A model generated the notes under the pieces. The model was not told the DNA's origin. It saw nothing but the letters and a program-made list of their open reading frames with translations, and made no database searches. The position numbers and the translations under genes were made by a program. 43,377 bases of DNA from Aminobacter ciceronei. GTDB taxonomy: Bacteria; Pseudomonadota; Alphaproteobacteria; Rhizobiales; Rhizobiaceae. Each line of letters begins with the position of its first letter. The stretch's first letter is position 1. Positions 15,479 through 23,789 of the stretch are shown one piece after another. The stretch is from NCBI RefSeq assembly GCF_014138625.1, contig NZ_JACJHY010000043.1:1-43377 (forward strand), read 5' to 3'.

Positions 15479-18143
15479 TGGTTTGTACGTCCATAACGAG
15501 CGAGCCGGCGGTGAACGGGTATGGCGAACGCTGTTCCAGGCACAGACGGCTGTCGGTGCTCCAGTCACTGGAAATAGACATCATGTCGGCGTCGTAGCTG
15601 CTGAACAGCGTGTTTGGTGCGATCGGCTTGTCGCTCTTCGTCGTGGTGAGGCGTCGCAGATTGTCGAAGTCCATGCCGACGCGCAGGCCGTCCAGCATCG
15701 TGCTCACCAGATACATGCCCAGTTGCGAGACGCGCTTTTTCTTGAACAGCGCTGTGCCGTTGGCCGCCCCGTAGGCAAGCTTCGTCGACTGCCAGCGCCC
15801 GACATAGGGAAGACCGATTACAACGGCCTTGCCGGCAGGCTGTGGCGGCAACACCACCTGCCCGCCAGTGACCGAGTGGAGATTGTCCTGATCGTGAACC
15901 GCAGAGCCATCGACCCAGACAGTGACACCCTTGCCGTTGAGGTGCGGCACGGCGAAAGTCGTCTGGCTGGCGGTGGTGGTGAAGCGCTTGAAGCCATCGG
16001 CCAGGCAGTTCACCTGTCCGCCCCGACAGTCCTTCAGATCGGCGAGCCTTTCGAGACGCTGCGTCCCGTTGCGGACAATCGCGAAGTAGACGTTGTCCTG
16101 TCCCTTACCACGGCAGGCAATGACCTGCTTGAACTGGCCGTCAGTCAGCACACGCGACCAGGCGACGACCTTCTCGGAAGGCCGATAGGTCAAGGCGCGA
16201 GCCTCGCCGTTCTCCAGGATGAACCACACCACCGTATCGGGCTGGCGCTGGACCGCCACGCTCACAATCGGCGATCCGCCGCAGATTTCCTCGTGCATGG
16301 CCATCAGGTCCATAGCGCTGTAATCGAGCGTGCCTTGCTCGGCGATCAGCGCGAAGACACGCAAGCCCGTGCTCTGAACGAAGATGCCGTCCTTATCGCA
16401 TTTGACCGCCCGCAGGTCGTAGCTGCCCTGCGTCGAGCCATCGACCGGAAACCAGCTCGACGCCGTCAGTGGTTCATCGAAGCTCGATGACTTGATCGAA
16501 ATCTCGGAATTGTCGGTGCCGGCGATGAGGCGCTGCAGGCCGAGCAGCCAGAGAATGCCCCTGTCGGTGCTGGCGCCGATCGAGCGGAAGATCGGCGCAC
16601 TGTCGCCTTCGACATTGTCGTCGAAGCTATGGAAGGCGTCGGGCACCGAGCCGTGCACGAAGTCGCCCTTGCCCCAGTAGAGCCGGCCGCCGAACGCCTC
16701 GATGCCCCACGGCCACCCGTCATAGTCCGACCAGGTCGAGAAGTCCCATTCGAATGTCGGGTTCAGGGAGTAGAAGCGGCTCAGCACCTCGACACTGGCC
16801 ACGGTGTCGCTGGTGTAGCCTGTCATTCGCGCTACGCCCACCTGACTGCCCCCCGTGTAAATCAGGGTCGTGTCGATGGTGCCGCTGGTGTAGGCGACGG
16901 CCACGAAGCGGAAGAACTTCACGACATTGTCGTCAGGGTCGGTATAGTTCGAAGGCCCCACATTCGCCGCGTAGGTGTTCACCGTGCTCCAGGCGCCGGG
17001 GTTGCCGCTACCGTCGTCGGTGGCAACCTCAAGCCGGACAGTGCCGACCCATGTGCCTGACACCTGAAACGAGAACCTGCGCGCGGCATCAACGCCGGAG
17101 ACACGGATTGAAGCGCCATTGGCCGGTGCAGCCGTGAAACTCTCCTGCACAGTCTGGCCGGACTGGAAGAGCCGAAACAGGCGGTTGAGCATGCTCGCTT
17201 CGAAGTAAGGCCTGCTGGCCGTTAGCGTGCCGTTGCCGGTATAGACCGAAGGCGTCAGTGCCACAGTCCCGTCGGCGGCCACGAAGGGGCCGTCATCGAC
17301 TTTGTAGCGCTGGACGCCCCAGCTCGTGTCGCCACGGCGCTGGATTTCGCGCTGCTGGAACTGGCGCGAAGCCAGATAGAGCACATCGATATTCTGCTTG
17401 TGCCGAGGTTCCGCCAGATCGGCCGTCGCCCACGGCGTAGCAAGGATCAATGTCCCTGCCGTATCGATCTGGCAGCGGGTGACGAGCGCCTGTCTGGCGT
17501 TGTCGGTGTAGAGTTCGAGGAAGATGCTGCCGGTCGTGGGCGTGAAGGCGATCGAATGGTCGCCGTCGTCAAGGATCGACAGAGGCAGGACGTCGCTTGC
17601 CCCGGCAGTTGTGCCGATATGGACCCACACTGGGCCGCGAACGACCTCAACACGAAGGCCATGCTCCTTGCCTTGGTCACCACCGGCCACAGTGATGGTC
17701 TGGCGAGCTGCCGCGCGGCCCTGCGTCGTGCCGGTCAGCACGAGATTGCCACCCGACACATTCGCGGATGCGCCGGCAGCGCTGGCATTCGTCCAGCCTG
17801 TGAAGGAATTGAAGTCGCCGTTGGTGATCGCGGTCGAGACAGCCACGCGCGACACGAATGCGTTGTCCTTCAGGATCCGCATTTCATTGTTCGAGAGGAT
17901 CGGCACCAGCATCGAGGCGTTCGAGCCGGCGAAGGAATATTCGAGCAGCCGAACATCGCCCAGATTGATGTCTGCAATATGCTCCAGACCGGGCCGAAGG
18001 GTCATCGAACCGACGACACGGGGCAGGATGTTCGAGCTGATCGCCGCCGCGAACTGCATGCGCTCCAGGTCGAGACGGGAAAGCGCTTCCTCGCCGACCT
18101 CACCGCCGTTCAGGGAGTAGACTGGGGCCGAAACGCGAGGCAT
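15471..18143 (-). CDS. Tail tubular protein B-like (tail nozzle)
   Basis: An 890-aa tail protein matching the place and size of T7 gp12, the nozzle of the short tail. The start, PVYSLNGGEVGEEALSRLDLERMQFAAAISSNILPRVVGSMTLRPGLEHI, is typical of phage nozzle/stabiliser proteins: a Gly-Gly-x-x-S/G-x-x motif, then a line about scaled columns and an R-P-G segment. The rest is beta-rich with many aromatic and Gly turns. The ATG overlaps the stop of the tail tubular A gene by one base (TGATG). The rightward frames on the opposite strand here are shadows. Confidence 0.85.
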   Translation of the reverse strand: MPRVSAPVYSLNGGEVGEEALSRLDLERMQFAAAISSNILPRVVGSMTLRPGLEHIADINLGDVRLLEYSFAGSNASMLVPILSNNEMRILKDNAFVSRVAVSTAITNGDFNSFTGWTNASAAGASANVSGGNLVLTGTTQGRAAARQTITVAGGDQGKEHGLRVEVVRGPVWVHIGTTAGASDVLPLSILDDGDHSIAFTPTTGSIFLELYTDNARQALVTRCQIDTAGTLILATPWATADLAEPRHKQNIDVLYLASRQFQQREIQRRGDTSWGVQRYKVDDGPFVAADGTVALTPSVYTGNGTLTASRPYFEASMLNRLFRLFQSGQTVQESFTAAPANGASIRVSGVDAARRFSFQVSGTWVGTVRLEVATDDGSGNPGAWSTVNTYAANVGPSNYTDPDDNVVKFFRFVAVAYTSGTIDTTLIYTGGSQVGVARMTGYTSDTVASVEVLSRFYSLNPTFEWDFSTWSDYDGWPWGIEAFGGRLYWGKGDFVHGSVPDAFHSFDDNVEGDSAPIFRSIGASTDRGILWLLGLQRLIAGTDNSEISIKSSSFDEPLTASSWFPVDGSTQGSYDLRAVKCDKDGIFVQSTGLRVFALIAEQGTLDYSAMDLMAMHEEICGGSPIVSVAVQRQPDTVVWFILENGEARALTYRPSEKVVAWSRVLTDGQFKQVIACRGKGQDNVYFAIVRNGTQRLERLADLKDCRGGQVNCLADGFKRFTTTASQTTFAVPHLNGKGVTVWVDGSAVHDQDNLHSVTGGQVVLPPQPAGKAVVIGLPYVGRWQSTKLAYGAANGTALFKKKRVSQLGMYLVSTMLDGLRVGMDFDNLRRLTTTKSDKPIAPNTLFSSYDADMMSISSDWSTDSRLCLEQRSPYPFTAGSLVMDVQTNG

Positions 18144-18811
18144 CAGACGTCGCCCTCGCCGAACGTGATCTGCCCGCCGACAAGCGTCCCGCCATTGTCG
18201 CGCGAGCCGCCGATGCCACCGCCGCCGCGACGCGCACGAAGCCAGGTTCCGGGCTCGATGACCTTGTTGTTCTCGTTGCGGGCATCGACGTTCTTGGCCT
18301 GCATCAAGGCACGTTCCATGCGCTTGCCAAGCTTGTCTTCCAGTGTGTCGCCAGACGTCAGCTTGCCGCAGGTGTCGAAGGCCAGCTTCAGCGCCACATA
18401 GCGCCAGAACATCGTCGGCCAGGTCGAAATCTTGTCGTCAGCCGCGTTCACACTGCTGATGAAGCGCAGATAGAGCGTCGGCGTGTTGGCGTGCAGGTTT
18501 CCGCCTTGGTCGACATAGTCGTGGAAGGCGCCAAAGTCGGGCCGGTTCGAGACAGTCACCGTGCGCAGCCAGCCTGCCGGGTAATCGAAGGCATATGCCC
18601 AACCCACAGCCGGCGTAAGAGCGCCGTTGGGCGACAAAGCTGCCGATGCCTTGGCGAAGTTCCAGTCACCCGAGTTGAAGGCTTCTTCGACCGCACCCAC
18701 CCAAGCATTGTCGAAGACGTATCGCGCCTCAACATCGTCGGTAAGGGTGGTGATCGTCGCCTTCTCCAGGTGAACCAGAGCTTGCTTCCAGATCTGCAGC
18801 TTTGTCGCCAT
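18143..18811 (-). CDS. Tail tubular protein A-like (head-tail adaptor)
   Basis: A 222-aa adaptor of T7 gp11 type that joins the portal to the nozzle. The family look is clear: ATKLQIWKQALVHLEKATITTLTDD, then AWVGAVEEAFNSGDWNFAKASA, DYPAGWLRTV, a P-T-LYLRFISSV strand and WPTMFWRYVALKLAFDTC. It ends in a Gly-rich tail. The ATG at 18811 sits 5 bp from the upstream stop; a longer frame to 18922 overlaps that gene and has no conserved look. Confidence 0.87.
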   Translation of the reverse strand: MATKLQIWKQALVHLEKATITTLTDDVEARYVFDNAWVGAVEEAFNSGDWNFAKASAALSPNGALTPAVGWAYAFDYPAGWLRTVTVSNRPDFGAFHDYVDQGGNLHANTPTLYLRFISSVNAADDKISTWPTMFWRYVALKLAFDTCGKLTSGDTLEDKLGKRMERALMQAKNVDARNENNKVIEPGTWLRARRGGGGIGGSRDNGGTLVGGQITFGEGDV

Positions 18812-18816
18812 AGGGG

Positions 18817-19254
18817 TTACACGCCCTTTGCCAATTCGATGTACTTTTCGGCGGCCTTCTCTGCGGCTTCCTTCGTGTCGAAGCCGGTTTGAATGACGTT
18901 GCCGCCGTGCAGGAAACGCCACTTGTGATGCGGGCCGCCAAAGCTAACTTCCGGCGCGCTGAGTTCCACAGCCGTGACCGCCGGAGCGGTCGCCTCGTCG
19001 AAGAGCCTGATCACACGCACCGTCGCTGACGTCTTGGTGACGGCCAGAACGCGCAACGAGCAATCGAGCGCGAAGTCATCCGAGATGATGTCGATGGTCA
19101 TTCCGCGCCGGAACACCGACAGATGGTTGGCGAAGAATTCCGGATGCGTGACGTCGGCCAGGGTGGTTTCGGCGGGCACGGTCGCTGCGTATCGGCCGAT
19201 TGCGTAATCAGCCTGCGCGAAGCGATGCCCCGCAAGTTTTGACACTTGGGTCAT
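18817..19254 (-). CDS. Conserved-looking phage protein of unknown function
   Basis: A 145-aa protein between the decoration-like gene and the tail adaptor. It looks like a small two-part beta protein: the N-terminal 55 residues (SKLAGHRFAQADYAIGRYAATVP), a middle RVLAVTKTSATVRVIRLFD, and a C-terminal piece, HKWRFLHGGNVIQTGFDTKEAAEKAAEKYIE, that resembles a short DUF-type strand-helix unit. Start ATG with GAGGTGA upstream. The position suggests a head completion or structural protein, but I do not recognise the family. Confidence 0.7.
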   Translation of the reverse strand: MTQVSKLAGHRFAQADYAIGRYAATVPAETTLADVTHPEFFANHLSVFRRGMTIDIISDDFALDCSLRVLAVTKTSATVRVIRLFDEATAPAVTAVELSAPEVSFGGPHHKWRFLHGGNVIQTGFDTKEAAEKAAEKYIELAKGV

Positions 19255-19313
19255 TGGGTCACCTCATGAAAGGAAAATGGAAAAGGGAGGCCCGAAAGCC
19301 TCCCCCGTTCGCT

Positions 19314-19622
19314 TTAGTCGGTGTCGGTCGCGGTGATGGCTAGGCCGTCGGTCAGATCGATGCCGAGGCCATTGGCGCCGGTCGCTTCGTCGATCACCCA
19401 GCAGTGGTGAATTGCCGTCACCGGGCCGGCAAGCGTGGTCGTGCGCGTGCGCACGATGACGATGTCACCCTGGCGGGCGCCCTTGGCGTGGCCGTCGCTG
19501 ACGTAGTTGCTGGTGTTGACCGTGGCGATGGCGTCCACGGAGTCCAGCAGCCACGTTTTCATGGTGCTGGCGCCGGAAAGGCCATCGGTCAGGAGCTTGA
19601 AGCCGTTCGTTTCGTAAGCCAT
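19314..19622 (-). CDS. Small capsid-associated (decoration/stabilisation-like) protein
   Basis: A 102-aa protein 10 bp downstream of the major capsid gene with a very strong ribosome site (AAGGAGG). It is compact, beta-rich and acidic (YVSDGHAKGARQGDIVIVRTRTT, ending LTDGLAITATDTD). High expression signals, small size and the place right after the capsid gene fit a head decoration protein. No family motif is recognised. Confidence 0.65.
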   Translation of the reverse strand: MAYETNGFKLLTDGLSGASTMKTWLLDSVDAIATVNTSNYVSDGHAKGARQGDIVIVRTRTTTLAGPVTAIHHCWVIDEATGANGLGIDLTDGLAITATDTD

Positions 19623-19632
19623 TTCCGCCTCC

Positions 19633-20466
19633 TTACGAGAATGCAGCGGTGTCGTCGGTGACGACCTTGATCACGCCGGCCTGCTGCAGAATGGTGGCGC
19701 CGTCGTAGATCGTGGCACGGTCGTAGGAGTAGTCATCCTCGCCGTTGTAGCCCGCATCGACCTTCACATCGCCCGCGATGGCATGACCCACCGCAGGCTT
19801 TGCGAAGATGAAGTTGGACGCAGTCGCCGTGCCCTTGCCGGGCAGGCCGTTGTGCATGATGTGCTTCGCACCGAGCCAGACCTTCGGCCGGTCGAGCGCC
19901 AGGCCGACGAGCGGCTTTGCATCGATATAGTCGGCCGACTTGAACTCTTGGAACGTGAGCAGACGAGCCCAAGCCTTCGGGGTCCACAGGCAAGTGATTT
20001 CGTTGCCGACCATGACGTCGAGCTCGAAAAGCTCGGTCAGGGCGTCGACGGTCTTGCCGTAAGTCAGGGTCTGAGCCGCGCCACTCGCATAGGAGTTCGT
20101 GGCGGTCGCCAGGGCGTCGATGATCGTGAAGTCGATTTCACGCGAAGCCGTCAGAGAGCTGGCATTCTGCATCGCTTCGCGCAGGTTTGCCGGAGCCGTG
20201 AACACGTCGAAGTTCGGGCGGGTCTCCTTGGTGTGCTTCTCTTCCAGCGTGATCGTCGGCTGGCTGTCGCCACGGTTACGCGACGGGATAAGACCGTTCG
20301 TACCGCGCTTGGTCATGCGACCCGCAGCGCCCTGAAGCGCAAACGAGGCCGTCAGGCCGCTGATCATGAGTTCCTTGGTGACGCAGTCCTTGAGGTAGGT
20401 TTCGCCGCGCTGAAAGGCGACGACCCACTCATCACGGTACTGGGTTTTCGTAATGGCGTAGGCCAT
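19633..20466 (-). CDS. Major capsid protein
   Basis: A 277-aa HK97-fold-type capsid subunit by position (after scaffold) and style. Features include an N-terminal helix with KTQYRDEWVVAFQRGETYLKDCVTKEL, ETRPNFDVFTAPANLREAM, a middle VDALTELFELDVMVGNEITCLWTPKAWARL and a C-terminal DVKVDAGYNGEDDYSYDRATIYDGATILQQAGVIKV. The last is typical of phage shell proteins, where a final strand closes the A domain. Start ATG with GAAGGAT. A 198-bp leader with a UUCG-capped hairpin separates it from scaffold. Confidence 0.88.
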   Translation of the reverse strand: MAYAITKTQYRDEWVVAFQRGETYLKDCVTKELMISGLTASFALQGAAGRMTKRGTNGLIPSRNRGDSQPTITLEEKHTKETRPNFDVFTAPANLREAMQNASSLTASREIDFTIIDALATATNSYASGAAQTLTYGKTVDALTELFELDVMVGNEITCLWTPKAWARLLTFQEFKSADYIDAKPLVGLALDRPKVWLGAKHIMHNGLPGKGTATASNFIFAKPAVGHAIAGDVKVDAGYNGEDDYSYDRATIYDGATILQQAGVIKVVTDDTAAFS

Positions 20467-20548
20467 GGCGAATATCCTTCGTTGATGATTTGGAGGGGTT
20501 TCTTCCAGCCGTGATCAGGGTGCCGCGCCCGAGCTTTCGCGGGGTGCC

Positions 20549-20560
20549 GTGCCGAAGCAC
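20549..20560 (-). promoter_or_regulatory. UUCG-capped hairpin in the capsid gene leader
   Basis: On the leftward transcript GTGC-TTCG-GCAC forms a short stem closed by C(UUCG)G, an unusually stable tetraloop, in the 198-bp untranslated stretch (20467-20664) between scaffold and capsid. It could be an RNA-processing or stabilising element for capsid mRNA. I see no clear promoter in the rest of this stretch. Confidence 0.35.
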
Positions 20561-20664
20561 AGGGCCGCTACTCCCCCAGCGCGGGGCGTCACATCAGCTT
20601 GTATTTTGGAGAGGTTTGCGGGGCCGGAAACCGGGATGCCGCGATCAGTATACAGCCGCCCGGA

Positions 20665-21594
20665 TCACTTCCGAGCGGTTATCTTATCGAGCTGGGCATA
20701 GATCTTCGTCAGCTTGCCCTGAACATCATCGCTCTTGAACTTTGTCGGGTCCGAGACCCGCAGCGCCAGCAGTTCCTGCTTCTGCGCTTCCAACGTCTTG
20801 CCGGTCGCCTCGATGTCGCCGGTGAGGATCGCCGTGCTGCCGTAGTAGTCGGCGCCAATGGTGGCCATCATCTTCACGAACGGTAGGCTGTCCTGCAACC
20901 GGGAGCCATCCATGAGGCGCAGGCCCATCATCTGGCCGAAACCTTCCTCGCCCAGATGCGCCTTCATCAGCTCCTGCGCCGCGCCGATCTGGCCGTCATA
21001 GTCGCCGCCCCACTCGGCCCGAAGCGCCTTCTGGGTGTCGCCGGCAACCTTCGCAAGCTGTGCGTTCAGCTCTTGCGCCTGTGCCGCAGCGAAGTCCTGA
21101 TACCAGTCGAGGGCGGCGGCGGCGACCTTCGGCGGGACATTCCGCTCGTGCATCGCTGCCTTGAAGTCCGCCAGGATCGCCTTGTCGGCGTCGGTCACTT
21201 CGAAGCCTTCCCGGAAGTCGCCGGGGTACTTCGTTGCGTCGTCGGGGATGCCGTTGGCCTCCCGATACGCCTTCACCTCTTCCGGGGTCGACTTTTCGGT
21301 CAGCTCGATCTGCTTGCCGCCGTTCTTGGCGTTCTTGTAGCCTTCGCGGAACGCCTTCGAAATCTCGTCGGCCGACTTGTAGCGCTCAAGCTGCTTCATC
21401 ATGGCTGCGTCACCGCCAGCCAACTGTTCGCGGAACGACTGAAGTGCCGCGTCAGCGGCAGGATCGGCAGCCGGCGCTGGCGATGCAGGCGCTGTGCCTG
21501 GAGCCTGCGTTACTACGGGGTCAGGGTTTGGCGCGGTCTGCGTTACGTTCGTCGGCTGGTTTGCCGGTGCGTCGGTCGTGGGCTGGTCGGTCAT
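20665..21594 (-). CDS. Scaffold / capsid assembly protein
   Basis: A 309-aa scaffolding protein. The first 50 residues are Pro/Thr/Ala-rich and disordered (APANQPTNVTQTAPNPDPVV). The rest is charged and helical, with a conserved-looking core PDDATKYPGDFREGFEVTDADKAILADFKAAMHERNVPPKVAAAALDWYQDF, typical of podovirus scaffolds, and a basic C-terminal helix (KLTKIYAQLDKITARK) that would dock to the capsid. I prefer ATG 21594, with AGGTGA upstream, over the GTG three codons earlier. Its 5' end overlaps the previous gene by about 74 bp. Confidence 0.87.
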   Translation of the reverse strand: MTDQPTTDAPANQPTNVTQTAPNPDPVVTQAPGTAPASPAPAADPAADAALQSFREQLAGGDAAMMKQLERYKSADEISKAFREGYKNAKNGGKQIELTEKSTPEEVKAYREANGIPDDATKYPGDFREGFEVTDADKAILADFKAAMHERNVPPKVAAAALDWYQDFAAAQAQELNAQLAKVAGDTQKALRAEWGGDYDGQIGAAQELMKAHLGEEGFGQMMGLRLMDGSRLQDSLPFVKMMATIGADYYGSTAILTGDIEATGKTLEAQKQELLALRVSDPTKFKSDDVQGKLTKIYAQLDKITARK

Positions 21595-21910
21595 TGGTTT
21601 CACCTGTCAAAATGGAAAGGGAATGGGTGATCAGCTTCCTGATCTGGAAGCCGACATGCTGCTTTCCGGCTGCGAAAGAGCTGTCTCGCTCGCCGCCGTG
21701 CTCTGCGGGCATCCATGCCATTTGGTGCATGCCGCAAATGTGGAGGATCGCCCCAAGGGCGCGCTTCTGCTGGTCCTCGCTCGCAATGCCGGCAGCAAGC
21801 GCCTGAAGCGCTACGCAATCGGTCCTGCGGATTTCCATGTCATTCCGGGGCATCTCATTGTCAGGGCGAACCGTGACCGGATGCCAGGGGCGATACAGCT
21901 TCTGGCTCAT
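21521..21910 (-). CDS. Bbp19-like phage protein
   Basis: A 129-aa protein whose middle, RALGAILHICGMHQMAWMPAEHGGERDSSFAAGKQHVGFQIRKLI, matches the pattern of the Bbp19 family: a Leu-x-x-I/L-L-x-x-C-G start, then F-x-x-G-x-R/K-x-V-G-x-x-L. This is a small protein often found between portal and scaffold in podoviruses, with no firmly known role. The ATG overlaps the portal stop (ATGA). Its C-terminal 25 codons overlap the scaffold start, an unusually long overlap in this operon, and those residues look unconserved. Confidence 0.7.
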   Translation of the reverse strand: MSQKLYRPWHPVTVRPDNEMPRNDMEIRRTDCVALQALAAGIASEDQQKRALGAILHICGMHQMAWMPAEHGGERDSSFAAGKQHVGFQIRKLITHSLSILTGETNDRPAHDRRTGKPADERNADRAKP

Positions 21911-23577
21911 TGACCTAGCGCCGCCCGGATCGACTGGCCTGCATCACCAACCTGAGCGGCAACCGCAGCGCCGTTGCTGACTTGCTGCATCTCCTGCTGG
22001 TCAGCCATGGCCTGTTGCGCTTGCTGGCGGTTTGCAGCGGCCTGTTCAGCATCGATCAGCCAGTCAGCCCGACCGTTCGGCACCGCGGCGAAGGCGTCTC
22101 GGAACATCGTTCGGATATCAACCTCGCCGGCAAGCGAGGGATCGATCGAAGCGCCGGCTTGCAGAACCTGCGCGCCTTCCTGGAACGCGTTCAGAACCTG
22201 CCGGTCGCGTGCTTCCTTCAGAGCGTTGTTGAATTCGTACTGGATGTTCTGCCCGAGCAGGATGTCGGGCATGTCTTCCGGGATGCCGTTGCGATCGACG
22301 GGGCCATAGCCACCGGCCCGCATCACCTTTTGCGTCGTGAGGTCGAGCACCGCACCTGTCCATTCATGCTCGATCGGGCCGAACAGCGGCATTGCATTGC
22401 GGATCCACTCTTGGACACGCTGTGCTGCCTCATAGGCTGTCATAGTCTTGTCAGCCTGCGCGATCGGCTGGAGCTTGCTCAGGAAGAACGCATCGCCGAG
22501 CTGGTTGCGCTGGTCGTTGATCAGGTCGATGCCGAGGCCAACGTTCTTGCCCAGGTCAAGCACGCGAAGAGCAGCGCCGAGCCGTTCGTCATACTGACTG
22601 TCGATGAAGGTAACGCCGTTGGCGCCGAGATCGATGGGTGAGAGGACAGCGTCTTGTGTGGCAACCAAGGGCGGGTCGACCTGCTTTTCGCCCGCCTCGA
22701 TGATCGTCATCTTCATGCGCTGAAGCATACGGCTTTCGGTCAGCGCAATCGTCGCGGCAGATGACACCGCGTAGAACTTGCCCGACAACAGCCACCAGCG
22801 AGGGACGACATAGTCGAAGGTGAAGGCCGGCAGCTCCTGCAGGATCGTACCGTCTTCCGTGACGTAGACGTCCGCCCACTTTGCCCCCTTCGGAAACTTG
22901 CGGTGCGGCTCATAGAGGTCCAGCGGAATGAAGATGTGCCGGACCTTGAACGTCGTCTTGATGTCGTTGTTCTGCAAGGCGTTCTTCACCGGCTGCGGAA
23001 GCCTCGCCTCGCCGAACAGGTGGGCCATCGCCGCCGCTGTCATGTCGCACTTGCGGTGGACATGGTTGACCTGGCCGTCTGGACCTTCCTGCCCGGCCAT
23101 GTGCTTCGGGTGGTGGCACCGGTAAAGCAGATTGTCCCGGTTCTTGTTGTAGCTGACCTGCAGCCAGCCCATGCCGAACGTCGCAAAGTCATGCTCGACT
23201 TGCTGCGCGGCGCGCCGGAAGCCGCTGTCGCGTGAATTCAGAATGGCGCTGTTGACGTCAGTCATGAATTCGAGGAAGGCGGCGGCTCCACGATCACGGC
23301 CAACGCGCTTGTTCGAAGCCGCTGCCTTGAACCATTGCCGTCCATCGGGCCGCACCATCGAGCCGATCTGGTCGCCCAGCTCACGCCGCATCAGCACGGG
23401 CGTGGCGTCCGTCAGGTGGGCGGCAAACTCCTGCCCGTAGACGATGTCGGTCGTGAAGTCGGCACGCTCAGGGAACAGGAATTCGGCGATTTCCTGATAC
23501 AGGCTGTCAAGCGCGCCCTTCGCAGAGAAGAGACGACCATCGATCGCCATCAGGTCGCGGCCTGCTTGATCGCTCAT
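21907..23577 (-). CDS. Portal protein (head-tail connector, gp8-like)
   Basis: A 556-aa podovirus portal that forms the dodecameric DNA channel. Typical features are: an N-terminal helix region with LYQEIAEFLFPERADFT; HLTDATPVLMRRELGDQIGSMVRPDGRQWFKA; FATFGMGWLQVSY; a central stem around ESRMLQRMKMTIIEAGEKQVDPPLVA; and the crown region with EAAQRVQEWIRNAMPLFGPIEHEW. It ends in a Gln/Ala-rich coiled tail (QAAANRQQAQQAMADQQEMQQV). Start and stop codons overlap those of its neighbours (ATGA at 21907-21910, one base at 23577). Confidence 0.9.
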   Translation of the reverse strand: MSDQAGRDLMAIDGRLFSAKGALDSLYQEIAEFLFPERADFTTDIVYGQEFAAHLTDATPVLMRRELGDQIGSMVRPDGRQWFKAAASNKRVGRDRGAAAFLEFMTDVNSAILNSRDSGFRRAAQQVEHDFATFGMGWLQVSYNKNRDNLLYRCHHPKHMAGQEGPDGQVNHVHRKCDMTAAAMAHLFGEARLPQPVKNALQNNDIKTTFKVRHIFIPLDLYEPHRKFPKGAKWADVYVTEDGTILQELPAFTFDYVVPRWWLLSGKFYAVSSAATIALTESRMLQRMKMTIIEAGEKQVDPPLVATQDAVLSPIDLGANGVTFIDSQYDERLGAALRVLDLGKNVGLGIDLINDQRNQLGDAFFLSKLQPIAQADKTMTAYEAAQRVQEWIRNAMPLFGPIEHEWTGAVLDLTTQKVMRAGGYGPVDRNGIPEDMPDILLGQNIQYEFNNALKEARDRQVLNAFQEGAQVLQAGASIDPSLAGEVDIRTMFRDAFAAVPNGRADWLIDAEQAAANRQQAQQAMADQQEMQQVSNGAAVAAQVGDAGQSIRAALGQ

Positions 23578-23789
23578 CAGCTCGCCCCGAGGGTTCCGCG
23601 CGAGAACTCCCGCCCGATCGTGCCGGGCACCTGCGCAAGACGATCTGTCGCCGCGCTGCTCTTCGCCGCCGGGGCCAGCGAGCGCGTCCGACTGCGCTGG
23701 CGCTTGGCCAACGGGTCTTCCGGGTCCGGCATGGTCGCCGGCGGCTCAGGCTCGGGCATCGGTTGTTTCTTGCCGAAAAGTCCACTCAT
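23577..23789 (-). CDS. Small phage protein between terminase and portal
   Basis: A 70-aa Pro- and Arg-rich protein starting MSGLFGKKQPMPEPEPP, a type of short, mostly disordered protein commonly found between terminase and portal genes in podoviruses and siphoviruses. Its stop overlaps the portal ATG and its start overlaps the terminase stop (one base each), which strongly supports translation. Function unknown. Confidence 0.75.
   Translation of the reverse strand: MSGLFGKKQPMPEPEPPATMPDPEDPLAKRQRSRTRSLAPAAKSSAATDRLAQVPGTIGREFSRGTLGAS

Noticed and set aside
21521-21910. A diversity-generating retroelement, because of the Bbp19-like gene
   Set aside because: No reverse transcriptase gene or template/variable repeat pair is visible. 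The Bbp19 family also occurs in phages without such elements.
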